DNA of 64,000 bases from Spirosoma terrae (GTDB lineage: Bacteria > Bacteroidota > Bacteroidia > Cytophagales > Spirosomataceae). The position numbers were made by a program, and so were the translations under genes. Shown piece after piece: positions 48,623 through 56,869 of this stretch. The notes below the pieces were generated by a model. The model worked only from the letters and a program-made list of their open reading frames with translations. It was not told the origin of the DNA and ran no database searches. The stretch lies in NCBI RefSeq assembly GCF_010435915.1, contig NZ_JAAFZH010000001.1:186001-250000 (forward strand), given 5' to 3'. The stretch's first letter is position 1. Every line of letters begins with the position of its first letter.

Positions 48623-48641
48623 TTAGAAAGGAGCAATAGAC

Positions 48642-48821
48642 ATGGCACGAGTACGCATCACGCAGGTCAGTAGCACTATTAAGCGACCGCTATCTCAGAA
48701 AAATGCGATCAAGTCATTAGGCTTGGGAAAAATCAACCGTAGCGTTGAGTTAGAATACAATGATTCTTTGAAAGGTGCTATCAATAAGGTGCAGCACTTA
48801 GTAAAGGTTGAAGAAATTTAA
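48642..48821 (+). CDS. rpmD: 50S ribosomal protein L30
   Basis: This short 59-residue gene reads MARVRITQVSSTIKRP and continues with QKNAIKSLGLGKINRSVE, the L30 signature, ending HLVKVEEI. L30 binds 23S and 5S rRNA contacts of the large subunit. It lies between rpsE (19 bases) and rplO, as in the standard spc order. AAAGGAG lies about 11 bases before the start. A promoter box begins directly after its stop. Confidence 0.97.
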   Translation: MARVRITQVSSTIKRPLSQKNAIKSLGLGKINRSVELEYNDSLKGAINKVQHLVKVEEI

Positions 48822-48822
48822 G

Positions 48823-48830
48823 TATCTTTG
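48823..48830 (+). promoter_or_regulatory. internal promoter before rplO
   Basis: TATCTTTG starts one base after the rpmD stop codon. The transcript would begin at the left arm of the hairpin described at 48832-48894. Confidence 0.6.
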
Positions 48831-48831
48831 C

Positions 48832-48894
48832 GATTCTTTTGGCTTCCTGTTTCGCCATGCCTTAGTAGTATGGTCTGGAAAGTAGCCAAAAGAA
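48832..48894 (+). promoter_or_regulatory. leader hairpin of rplO
   Basis: GATTCTTTTGGCT near 48832 is mirrored perfectly by AGCCAAAAGAATC ending near 48897. Inner CCATGCC/GGTATGG-like pairing is weak. ATCTTTTTAATT follows, so it may act as an attenuator just before the rplO ATG (48917). Confidence 0.55.
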
Positions 48895-48916
48895 TCATCT
48901 TTTTAATTATAATAAC

Positions 48917-49393
48917 ATGAATTTAAGCAACCTTAAACCGGCAAAAGGTTCCGTCAGAGAGCGCAAGCGAGTCGGCCGTGGGCAAGGATCTGGCATGGGC
49001 GGTACGTCTACGCGTGGTCACAAAGGAGCGCAATCGCGTTCTGGTTACAGCCGTAAAACACACTTTGAAGGTGGTCAGATGCCACTTCAGCGTCGTGTTC
49101 CAAAATTTGGTTTTAAAAATATCAACCGTGTTGAGTACAAACCGCTCAATCTGGATTCTATTCAGGCATTAGTTGATACTACCAAAGCAACTGTTGTAGA
49201 CATCGAATTCTTGCTGCAACATGGCTTAGTAGGTAAAAAAGATCTTGTGAAAATCTTAAGTCGTGGTGAGTTAACTTCGGCCGTAGAGATTCATGCACAT
49301 GCTTTTTCAACAAGCGCAAAAGAAGCGATTGAAAAAGCAGGAGGTAAAGCAATTGTGCCCGCTAAACCAGCGAAAGAGGAAGCAGCGAATTAA
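48917..49393 (+). CDS. rplO: 50S ribosomal protein L15
   Basis: L15 (158 residues) stabilises several 23S domains. The start LSNLKPAKGSVRERKRVGRG and motifs SGMGGTSTRGHKGAQSRSG and GGQMPLQRRVPKFGF are diagnostic. The C-terminus has a short Ala/Lys/Glu tail (AKPAKEEAAN). It lies 31 bases before secY and is preceded by its own candidate promoter and hairpin. Confidence 0.98.
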   Translation: MNLSNLKPAKGSVRERKRVGRGQGSGMGGTSTRGHKGAQSRSGYSRKTHFEGGQMPLQRRVPKFGFKNINRVEYKPLNLDSIQALVDTTKATVVDIEFLLQHGLVGKKDLVKILSRGELTSAVEIHAHAFSTSAKEAIEKAGGKAIVPAKPAKEEAAN

Positions 49394-49424
49394 GTTGTGA
49401 GCACGGCATCAGCCGCCTACTTTT

Positions 49425-50741
49425 ATGAACCGACTGATCACCACATTTAAGAATATTTTTGCAATAGACGAGTTGCGGAATAGAATTCTCAACACGTTAT
49501 TGTTTATTACGGCGTTCCGTCTCGGTTCCGCAATTGTGCTACCGGGCGTTGATCCTAACAAGCTCAACTTAAATCCGCAGGGATTGCTTGGGTTGTTGGA
49601 CACTTTTTTAGGTGGTGCGTTCAGCAAAGCGTCTATTTTCGCATTGGGCATAATGCCGTATATCTCGGCATCTATTGCTATTCAGCTACTTACACTGGCT
49701 TTGCCTTACTTTCAAAAAATGCAGAAAGAAGGTGAATCTGGCCGTAAGCGATTGAACCAAATTACGCGTGTACTTACAATCGGCGTAACAGCAGTACAAG
49801 CTGTTACGTATATCCGAACGACAATACCAGCGGAAGCACTACTAATTGATCGTGGATTATTTACTGTCTCTTCGTTGTTCATCTTAACAGCCGGTACAGT
49901 TTTCTGTATGTGGTTAGGTGAACGGATTACAGATAAAGGTATAGGAAACGGAATTTCAATGATTATTATGATTGGAATTGTTTCCAGACTTCCAGGAGCA
50001 ATTATTGGTGAGCAACAGTCCAGAGGCACAGGTGGTCTCTTGATTTTTGTACTTGAGTTGGTAGCCTTGTATTTTGTTGTAATGGGAGCCGTTGTTCTGA
50101 CCCAGGCCGTGCGCCGGATTCCAATTCAATACGCTAAACAGGTCATTGGGAATAAAGTCGTTGGCGGCCAGCGTCAATATCTGCCATTGAAGTTGAATGC
50201 AGCAGGTGTTATGCCGATCATTTTTGCACAGGCTTTGATGTTTATTCCCGGTTACTTATCAGGCTTGTTTGCAGATAAAAGCGATTTTGCTGCTAGTGTA
50301 CAAAATGCTTTCCAAAGCTACACTACATGGCAGTATAACGTCCTGTTTGCTTTACTGATTATTGTCTTCACATTCTTCTACACTGCTATTTCCGTTAACC
50401 CAACGCAAATAGCAGATGATATGAAACGTAGTGGCGGCTTTATTCCTGGTGTTAAACCTGGTATTCAGACATCTGAGTACATTGGTACGGTGTTAGACCG
50501 CATCACTCTACCAGGGGCAATCATGCTGGCTATTGTAGCAATCTTGCCAGCTATCGCTAACTTGTTGGGTATGACTAGTGGTTTTGCTCAATTCTTTGGT
50601 GGTACGTCGCTACTCATTATGGTCGGTGTTGTACTTGATACGTTACAACAAGTTGAAAGCTACCTATTGATGCGTCGATATGAAGGCTTGATGAAGTCTG
50701 GACGTGTTCAAGGTCGGACAAATGAGACCGTTGCGGCCTAA
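49425..50741 (+). CDS. secY: preprotein translocase subunit SecY
   Basis: SecY is the channel of the Sec export system, 438 residues with ten membrane helices. The plug and lateral gate follow the start FKNIFAIDELRNRILNTLLFI. Cytosolic loop C5 contains YAKQVIGNKVVGGQRQYLPLK and loop C6 IQTSEYIGTVLDRITLPGA. It lies between rplO and map, five bases before map, as in most bacteria. Its partner SecE is at 17478. Confidence 0.98.
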   Translation: MNRLITTFKNIFAIDELRNRILNTLLFITAFRLGSAIVLPGVDPNKLNLNPQGLLGLLDTFLGGAFSKASIFALGIMPYISASIAIQLLTLALPYFQKMQKEGESGRKRLNQITRVLTIGVTAVQAVTYIRTTIPAEALLIDRGLFTVSSLFILTAGTVFCMWLGERITDKGIGNGISMIIMIGIVSRLPGAIIGEQQSRGTGGLLIFVLELVALYFVVMGAVVLTQAVRRIPIQYAKQVIGNKVVGGQRQYLPLKLNAAGVMPIIFAQALMFIPGYLSGLFADKSDFAASVQNAFQSYTTWQYNVLFALLIIVFTFFYTAISVNPTQIADDMKRSGGFIPGVKPGIQTSEYIGTVLDRITLPGAIMLAIVAILPAIANLLGMTSGFAQFFGGTSLLIMVGVVLDTLQQVESYLLMRRYEGLMKSGRVQGRTNETVAA

Positions 50742-50746
50742 TACAT

Positions 50747-51586
50747 ATGGCAAGTTCTGACAAAAAAGATAAAATGATTTTTTACAGGAGCGACGAAGAA
50801 ATCGCTCTCATAAAAAATAGTGCACAGATACTTGGTAAAGCTCACGCAGAAGTTGCTAAGCTAATCCGGCCTGGTGTACAAACAAAGGAACTTGATAAGG
50901 TAGCTGAAGCGTTCATTAGAGATAATGGAGGGACACCATCTTTCTTAGGATACAATAAATTCCCTGCGTCATTGTGTATATCCATCAATGATGTAGTAGT
51001 GCATGGGATACCAGGCCGGTATGAATTGCGCGATGGAGATATTATATCTATTGATTGCGGTGTTAAGCTAAATGGGTATCATAGCGATAGTGCTTATACA
51101 TATCCAGTTGGTAATGTAAGTCCTGCCACAAAACGTTTGTTGACTCGAACAAAAGAGTCGTTATACGTAGGTATTGAAAAGGCAGTTGAAGGCAATCGAA
51201 TTGGGGATATTGGCTTTGCTATTCAGTCATACACAGAAAAATTAGGATACTCAGTGGTTCGTGAATTAGTTGGTCACGGCGTGGGCCAAAATTTACACGA
51301 AGCCCCTGAAGTCCCTAATTACGGTAAACGAGGACAAGGTCCGAAATTACAGGAAGGTATGATTTTGGCAATAGAACCAATGATCAATTTCGGAAAGAAA
51401 GGGATTGTACAGGAGCGTGATGGTTGGACAATTCGGACTGTTGATCGCAAACCTTCGGCTCATTTTGAACACACAGTAGCTGTGCGCAAAGGGAAAGCCG
51501 AAATTCTTACAACCTTCGAATTCATTGAAGCAGTTACCGCAAATACTAGCCTGATGGTTGATAGTCAGGAACTAATAGCGGCATAA
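50747..51586 (+). CDS. map: methionine aminopeptidase type I
   Basis: MetAP removes the initiator methionine from new proteins. The 279-residue enzyme carries the metal ligands in order: [17 protein letters not shown] (two Asp), [14 protein letters not shown] (His), AIEPMINFG (Glu) and EHTVAV (Glu). It starts ATG at 50747, five bases after secY, and is seven bases from infA. This is the standard secY-map-infA order of Bacteroidota. Confidence 0.98.
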   Translation: MASSDKKDKMIFYRSDEEIALIKNSAQILGKAHAEVAKLIRPGVQTKELDKVAEAFIRDNGGTPSFLGYNKFPASLCISINDVVVHGIPGRYELRDGDIISIDCGVKLNGYHSDSAYTYPVGNVSPATKRLLTRTKESLYVGIEKAVEGNRIGDIGFAIQSYTEKLGYSVVRELVGHGVGQNLHEAPEVPNYGKRGQGPKLQEGMILAIEPMINFGKKGIVQERDGWTIRTVDRKPSAHFEHTVAVRKGKAEILTTFEFIEAVTANTSLMVDSQELIAA

Positions 51587-51593
51587 AGCGAAC

Positions 51594-51812
51594 ATGGCAA
51601 AGCAGACTTCTATAGAACAGGATGGTGTGATTTTGGAGGCATTATCAAATGCGATGTTCCGGGTAGAACTAGCGAACAAGCATGAGGTAATAGCTCACAT
51701 CTCAGGTAAAATGCGGATGAATTACATCAAAATTTTACCAGGAGATCGCGTTAAGTTAGAAATGTCGCCTTACGATCTAAGCAAGGCGCGGATTGTGTAC
51801 CGATATAAGTAA
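51594..51812 (+). CDS. infA: translation initiation factor IF-1
   Basis: IF-1 (72 residues, standard) blocks the A site during initiation. It starts [22 protein letters not shown] and ends [12 protein letters not shown], with the OB-fold [18 protein letters not shown]. It lies seven bases after map. An 88-base spacer follows with an imperfect hairpin (AACGGATG/CATTCGTT) before rpmJ. Confidence 0.98.
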   Translation: MAKQTSIEQDGVILEALSNAMFRVELANKHEVIAHISGKMRMNYIKILPGDRVKLEMSPYDLSKARIVYRYK

Positions 51813-51900
51813 GTGAAGAATAACGGATGAAGGGCAGAAAAGGTTTATCCAGTATGGCTTAACCTCCATTCGTTAGATTTCACTCTTAACTTCTAAGAAC

Positions 51901-52017
51901 ATGAAAGTTAAAGCGTCAATTAAAAAGCGCAGCGAAGACTGCATCGTGATCCGTCGGAAAGGGAAACTGTACGTGATCAACAAAAAGAATCCCCGTTATA
52001 AACAAAGACAAGGCTAA
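51901..52017 (+). CDS. rpmJ: 50S ribosomal protein L36 (zinc-free type)
   Basis: This 38-residue protein reads [20 protein letters not shown] and ends [10 protein letters not shown]. The usual zinc ligands are Cys11, Cys14, Cys27 and His32; here Ser11, Cys14, an Asn and a Tyr occupy these places, so zinc cannot bind in the normal way. The gene lies two bases before rpsM, in the standard infA-rpmJ-rpsM order. It is too short for ordinary gene tracks. Confidence 0.97.
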   Translation: MKVKASIKKRSEDCIVIRRKGKLYVINKKNPRYKQRQG

Positions 52018-52019
52018 GA

Positions 52020-52397
52020 ATGGCACGTATTGCAGGTGTTGATATTCCAGATAAAAAGCGAGGTGAAATTGCGCTGACATATATCTATGGCATCGGCCGT
52101 AGTCGGGCTAAAAAAATCCTGACAGACGCTGGTATCAATGTAGATAAAAAAGCCAGTGAGTGGTCTGACGAAGAAGCAAGCGCAGTGCGTAATGCTATTG
52201 CGAACGAGTACAAAGTAGAAGGTCAGCTACGTTCAGAAGTTCAATTGAGCATCAAACGCTTAATGGATATCGGTTGCTACCGTGGTCTGCGTCACCGTAA
52301 AGGTCTGCCAGTTCGTGGTCAGCACACAAAGAACAACTCTCGTACTCGTAAGGGTAAGCGGAAGACTGTTGCTAACAAGAAAAAAGTTACTAAATAA
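52020..52397 (+). CDS. rpsM: 30S ribosomal protein S13
   Basis: S13 (125 residues) lies at the head-to-large-subunit bridge. It starts [26 protein letters not shown] and contains [25 protein letters not shown], a clear family signature, with a basic tail. It lies two bases after rpmJ. A 94-base spacer follows before rpsK. Confidence 0.98.
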   Translation: MARIAGVDIPDKKRGEIALTYIYGIGRSRAKKILTDAGINVDKKASEWSDEEASAVRNAIANEYKVEGQLRSEVQLSIKRLMDIGCYRGLRHRKGLPVRGQHTKNNSRTRKGKRKTVANKKKVTK

Positions 52398-52491
52398 TTA
52401 AGAGGTCGTTTCGAGTCATACATAACCATGTGCCGTTATTGTAAGGATAACAAATTATGGGGACTTATGGCAATGACGATTACCTAAAACA

Positions 52492-52887
52492 ATGGCTCAA
52501 GCAAAACGCAAAGACAAAGCGAAAAAGCGGGTGGTAGTTGTTGAATCAGTTGGCCAGGTACACATCCGGGCTACTTTCAACAATATTATTATCTCGATCA
52601 CGAATATGAATGGCCAGGTTATTTCTTGGGGTTCGGCCGGTAAAATGGGTTTCCGTGGCTCTAAGAAAAATACACCATACGCTGCTCAGATGGCTGCGCA
52701 AAACTGCGCTACCGTTGCTCATGATCTAGGTATGCGGAAAGCAGAAGTATTTGTAAAAGGTCCAGGATCTGGTCGTGAATCGGCTATCCGTACCATTCAA
52801 AACTCTGGTATTGAAGTAACGACAATTCGCGACATCACTCCGCTGCCGCATAATGGTTGTCGGCCGCCAAAACGTCGTCGCGTATAA
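52492..52887 (+). CDS. rpsK: 30S ribosomal protein S11
   Basis: S11 (131 residues) is in the platform of the small subunit. Motifs are [23 protein letters not shown] and the C-terminal [19 protein letters not shown]. The start follows the 94-base spacer. The spacer to rpsD (79 bases) has a 9-bp stem near 52908-52936. Confidence 0.98.
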   Translation: MAQAKRKDKAKKRVVVVESVGQVHIRATFNNIIISITNMNGQVISWGSAGKMGFRGSKKNTPYAAQMAAQNCATVAHDLGMRKAEVFVKGPGSGRESAIRTIQNSGIEVTTIRDITPLPHNGCRPPKRRRV

Positions 52888-52966
52888 GTTACGGATGGCA
52901 TGAATAGGGGCAGGCGACATTTGGTTGTGTCTGTCCAATGTTTCACAATTATTCATTCATTAAAGA

Positions 52967-53572
52967 ATGGCACGTTACACTGGGCCAAAAGCCAAAATCT
53001 CGCGTAAGTTCGGAGAACCAATTTTAGGAACGAGCAAGGCGCTTCAAAAGAAAAATTACGGACCGGGTATGCACGGTCGTGGACGCAAGCGGAAACAATC
53101 TGAATATGCGCTCCAATTATTGGAAAAACAGAAGGTTAAATATACGTACGGTATCCTTGAGCGTCAGTTCAGAGCTTTGTTCCACCGTGCTCAAGTACGT
53201 GAAGGTATTACCGGGGAAAACCTTTTAAAATTATGCGAAGCTCGGTTGGATAACACCGTATATCGCTTAGGAATTGCTTCTTCTCGCCGTGCTGCGCGTC
53301 AGCTTGTTTCGCACAAGCATATCATTGTTGACGGAGAAGTAGTTAATATACCTTCATATTCATTAAAGCCTGGCCAGTTAATTGGCGTTCGTGAAAAGTC
53401 GAAGTCGCTGGAAGCAGTTACAACTAGTCTGTCGGCACGTAGCACAAAACGTTATAACTGGGTTGAGTGGGACAGTCAGCAATTGACGGGTAAATTTATT
53501 AGCTACCCTGAGCGTGACCAGATTCCAGAAAACTTCAACGAGCAGGCAATCGTCGAATTGTATTCGAAGTAA
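52967..53572 (+). CDS. rpsD: 30S ribosomal protein S4
   Basis: S4 (201 residues) nucleates small-subunit assembly and in E. coli represses the alpha operon. Its start [19 protein letters not shown] lacks the zinc-type cysteines. The S4 fold motif [27 protein letters not shown] lies at about 90-116. The C-terminus ends LYSK. It precedes rpoA by 163 bases, with a 14-of-15 inverted repeat in between. Confidence 0.98.
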   Translation: MARYTGPKAKISRKFGEPILGTSKALQKKNYGPGMHGRGRKRKQSEYALQLLEKQKVKYTYGILERQFRALFHRAQVREGITGENLLKLCEARLDNTVYRLGIASSRRAARQLVSHKHIIVDGEVVNIPSYSLKPGQLIGVREKSKSLEAVTTSLSARSTKRYNWVEWDSQQLTGKFISYPERDQIPENFNEQAIVELYSK

Positions 53573-53628
53573 TCGGGCTGAATTCCTTTTACGGAGTTTT
53601 TGCTTTAATAATAGATAGTTTGCAGTGG

Positions 53629-53669
53629 GTAGCGCCTAGTAAAAGCTAAATAGGTTTACTAAGCGCTAC
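53629..53669. repeat. inverted repeat between rpsD and rpoA
   Basis: GTAGCGCCTAGTAAA (53629-53643) pairs with TTTACTAAGCGCTAC (53655-53669) with one mismatch and an 11-base loop. No T-run follows, so it is not a terminator. Confidence 0.65.
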
Positions 53670-53735
53670 TAACTAAAGGCTAAAAATTGAGTCTTCACGC
53701 CAAGGCAGAGAACTGCTGTAAACAATACGAAACGT

Positions 53736-54725
53736 ATGTCAATTTTAGCGTTCCAAATGCCCGACAAAGTCGTAGTGGAGAAAGCCGACGACTTTCACGG
53801 GGTATTTGAATTCAAACCCCTTGAAAAAGGATATGGTGTAACGATCGGTAATGCGCTTCGGCGTATTCTGCTGTCATCGTTGGAAGGTTATGCCATCACA
53901 AGCGTGAAATTCCCCGGTGTGTTGCACGAGTTCTCTTCTATCGAGGGCGTCGTTGAAGACGTGACTGAAATCATCCTGAACCTAAAAATGGTTCGTTTTA
54001 AGAAGATTTCAGACATGGTTGACAACAAAATTACAGTCAACATTAAGAAGCAGTCAGTCCTAAAGGCTGGTGATATATCCAAATTCTCTCCATCATTCGA
54101 AGTGCTGAATCCTGAATTGGAAATCTGCCATATCGATGATACAAGAGATCTGGAAATGGAAATTTTTGTGGAAAAGGGTCGTGGATATGTTCCAGCTGAC
54201 GAACCACGGGCAAATGAATTACCATTTGGACATATCCCAATCGATGCTATTTATACACCAATCAAAAATGTAAAATATAGCGTTGAAAATACTCGGGTTG
54301 AGCAAAAAACAGATTTTGAAAAGCTGTTACTGGATATTGAAACAGACGGCTCAATTCACCCAGAGGAAGCACTAAAAGGAGCAGCTTATATTCTCATTCA
54401 ACATTTCATGCTCTTCTCGGATCAAACGATGACGTTTGAAACGACCAAGCCAGAAGAAGAGAACGTAGTTGATGAGGAAGTACTGCATATGCGCAAACTG
54501 CTTAAAACCTCATTGGCTGACCTGGATCTCTCAGTTCGTGCTTATAACTGTCTTAAATCGGCAGATGTTCGTACGTTAGGTGATCTCGTTCGGCTAGAAA
54601 TTTCTGACATGATGAAATTTCGCAACTTCGGTAAAAAGTCATTAACGGAGTTAGAGCAACTAGTAGCAGAAAAAAATCTGACGTTCGGTATGGACGTCTC
54701 TAAGTACAGATTAGACGAAGACTAA
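53736..54725 (+). CDS. rpoA: DNA-directed RNA polymerase subunit alpha
   Basis: The alpha subunit of 329 residues has the N-terminal assembly domain with [25 protein letters not shown] and the C-terminal domain (about 255-329) with [22 protein letters not shown] helices ([17 protein letters not shown]). The linker is acidic ([15 protein letters not shown]). It lies in the alpha operon between rpsD and rplQ, across spacers of 163 and 77 bases. Confidence 0.98.
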   Translation: MSILAFQMPDKVVVEKADDFHGVFEFKPLEKGYGVTIGNALRRILLSSLEGYAITSVKFPGVLHEFSSIEGVVEDVTEIILNLKMVRFKKISDMVDNKITVNIKKQSVLKAGDISKFSPSFEVLNPELEICHIDDTRDLEMEIFVEKGRGYVPADEPRANELPFGHIPIDAIYTPIKNVKYSVENTRVEQKTDFEKLLLDIETDGSIHPEEALKGAAYILIQHFMLFSDQTMTFETTKPEEENVVDEEVLHMRKLLKTSLADLDLSVRAYNCLKSADVRTLGDLVRLEISDMMKFRNFGKKSLTELEQLVAEKNLTFGMDVSKYRLDED

Positions 54726-54749
54726 GTCGGTTTGCGGTTTATGGTTTAT

Positions 54750-54785
54750 GGTTTATAGTTGACCATGAGCCGTAAACTATAAACC
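54750..54785. repeat. inverted repeat between rpoA and rplQ
   Basis: GGTTTATAGTT (54750-54760) is mirrored at 54775-54785. The left arm is preceded by tandem GGTTTAT copies, giving alternative registers. Confidence 0.6.
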
Positions 54786-54802
54786 GTAACCCTCAAAAAA
54801 TA

Positions 54803-55576
54803 ATGAGACACGGTAAAAAAGATAATCACCTGGGCCGCACACATTCGCACCGCGAAGCGATGTTGCAAAATCTGGCGTCGTCGCTGATTCTGCATAAGCG
54901 GATCGAAACGACTGTTGCGAAAGCAAAAGAACTCCGCAAGTTTGTGGAGCCGATTTTGACGCGGGCTAAAGATGACACCTACCAGAACCGTCGGATGGTG
55001 TTTCAGACATTAACTAATAAAGAAACAGTAAAAGAACTGTTTGGGACAGTAGCTGATAAAATTGCTAGCCGTCCGGGTGGTTATACTCGTATTATCAAAC
55101 TGGGTAGCCGGTTAGGAGATAATGCAGAAACCTGCCTGATTGAATTAGTTGATTTTAATGAAGTACTGATTGCTGCGGCTGCTGAAAAAGCAAGTGCTGC
55201 AACCAAAACGCGTCGTAGCCGCCGTGGCGCTTCTCGCCAGGCAGCTGAAACTGAGCCTGCAGCAACTGTTGAGGCAGCAGAAGTAATCGAAGAAACAGCG
55301 GCACCTGCTACTGAAGCTTCTGGTGATGATCTAACGAAGATTGAAGGCGTTGGCCCTAAAATCGCGGAACTTCTGAACAATGCAGGTATTACCACGTTTG
55401 CTCAATTAGCCGATGCTCAAGATGAAGCTGTTCAGCAGATTCTAGTAGAAGCTGGTCCTCGTTTCAATGTCCATGATGCAACAACCTGGAACGAACAGGC
55501 TGCTTTAGCACGTGATGGCAAATGGGATGAACTGAAAGAACTGCAGGATCGTTTAAAAGGCGGTAAGGAAGAATAA
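54803..55576 (+). CDS. rplQ: 50S ribosomal protein L17 fused to a helix-hairpin-helix domain
   Basis: The L17 core covers about residues 1-125 ([40 protein letters not shown]). An Ala/Glu/Thr linker follows (about 126-174). Then comes a second domain, about 176-257, with the HhH motif [20 protein letters not shown] and the end [21 protein letters not shown]. coli L17 is about 127 residues, so the gene is twice as long. The extra domain is of the DNA/RNA-binding HhH type and may tether nucleic acid. It is the last gene of the alpha operon and has a terminator. Confidence 0.96.
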   Translation: MRHGKKDNHLGRTHSHREAMLQNLASSLILHKRIETTVAKAKELRKFVEPILTRAKDDTYQNRRMVFQTLTNKETVKELFGTVADKIASRPGGYTRIIKLGSRLGDNAETCLIELVDFNEVLIAAAAEKASAATKTRRSRRGASRQAAETEPAATVEAAEVIEETAAPATEASGDDLTKIEGVGPKIAELLNNAGITTFAQLADAQDEAVQQILVEAGPRFNVHDATTWNEQAALARDGKWDELKELQDRLKGGKEE

Positions 55577-55604
55577 ACGGTGAATCAAGCATTAAGTCAT
55601 ATAG

Positions 55605-55640
55605 AAATGGGTTAACTGGTGACAGTTAGCCCATTTTTTT
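55605..55640 (+). terminator. terminator of the alpha operon (rplQ)
   Basis: AAATGGGTTAACTG (55605-55618) pairs with 55623-55636 around GTGA, with one wobble pair and a run of T to 55640. Confidence 0.9.
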
Positions 55641-55664
55641 AATCTTTTAAGCCAAAACGCATAG

Positions 55665-56768
55665 ATGAAACATACACAGCAACCTGAAGCTTTACTAGTA
55701 TTACAAGACGGAACGGTGTATAAGGGCCTGGCTCTTGGTAAAAAGGGGACCGCCGGTGGAGAAATCTGTTTCAACACAGGTATGACCGGATACCAGGAGA
55801 TTTATACAGATCCATCATATTATGGTCAAGTAATTATTAACACTACGTCTCATATCGGGAATTACGGGGTGTTGAATAATGCTGAGCAAGAGTCAAATGC
55901 AGTCCAAATACGAGGAATGGTCTGCAACTTTTTCTCCGACATTCATTCTCGTTATACGGCCGACGGTTCATTGCAGGATTACTTTGAACGGGCCAACATT
56001 GTCGGGATTCATGGAGTTGATACACGACAATTGGTACGTTACATTCGCTCCAAAGGCGTAATGAATTGTATTATTTCATCGGAGATTCTTGACCCTGCCC
56101 TGTTGTTGGCTGAGTTGCAACGAGTCCCTGATATGGAAGGCCTTGAGCTTTCTTCTGAAGTTAGTACAAAAGAAGCCTACGAACAAGGTGATCCGGAAGC
56201 GAAGCTTAGAGTGGCAGTTTTGGATTTAGGCGTTAAGCGTAGTATCCTATCAAACTTTAATGAGCGCGGGGTTTTTTGCAAAGTATTTCCTGCCAGAACG
56301 CCTTACAGTGAGTTAGCCGCCTGGAAACCTAATGGCTACTTTATTGCCAATGGGCCAGGGGATCCGGCTGCAATGCCTTATGCTGTCGAAACGGTTAAAC
56401 AAGTGCTTGATGCTGATAAGCCTATGTTTGGCATTTGTCTGGGACATCAGATTCTATCGTTGGCCAGCGGAATTTCTACCTACAAAATGCATAATGGTCA
56501 TCGTGGCTTGAATCACCCAGTTAAAAACTTAATTACGGGCCGCTGCGAGGTAACTTCTCAAAATCACGGTTTTGCTGTGAGTGCCGACGAAATTATGGAT
56601 CACAATAATGTCGAGTTAACGCACATTAATTTAAATGACAAGACTATTGAAGGTATTCGCCGTAAAGATAAGCCTGCTTTTTCGGTACAATATCACCCAG
56701 AGTCTTCACCGGGGCCACACGATTCACACTATCTGTTTGACCAGTTTGTGGGAATGATGAAGGAATAG
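55665..56768 (+). CDS. carA: carbamoyl-phosphate synthase small subunit
   Basis: CarA supplies ammonia from glutamine to carbamoyl phosphate for arginine and pyrimidine synthesis. The 367-residue protein has the N-terminal CPSase domain (LLVLQDGTVYKGLALG, CFNTGMTGYQEIYTDPSYYGQ is the typical stretch). A class I glutamine amidotransferase domain follows, with Cys258 in GICLGHQ and His344-x-Glu346 in YHPESSPG. The large subunit carB is not in the window. It follows the rplQ terminator by 24 bases and has no TAnnTTTG box that I can see. Confidence 0.97.
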   Translation: MKHTQQPEALLVLQDGTVYKGLALGKKGTAGGEICFNTGMTGYQEIYTDPSYYGQVIINTTSHIGNYGVLNNAEQESNAVQIRGMVCNFFSDIHSRYTADGSLQDYFERANIVGIHGVDTRQLVRYIRSKGVMNCIISSEILDPALLLAELQRVPDMEGLELSSEVSTKEAYEQGDPEAKLRVAVLDLGVKRSILSNFNERGVFCKVFPARTPYSELAAWKPNGYFIANGPGDPAAMPYAVETVKQVLDADKPMFGICLGHQILSLASGISTYKMHNGHRGLNHPVKNLITGRCEVTSQNHGFAVSADEIMDHNNVELTHINLNDKTIEGIRRKDKPAFSVQYHPESSPGPHDSHYLFDQFVGMMKE

Positions 56769-56790
56769 ACTCGTAAACTAAATGAGCAGA

Positions 56791-56825
56791 AGCCACTTTC
56801 ACCTGACAGTGAAGTGGCTTTTGTA
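56791..56825 (+). terminator. terminator of carA
   Basis: AAGCCACTTTCA (56791-56802) pairs perfectly with TGAAGTGGCTTT (56811-56822) around CCTGACAG, then TTG. Confidence 0.85.
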
Positions 56826-56869
56826 TTTATAAGGCACCCTAAAATAGGGTAATATGTTTGGCTGCCATT

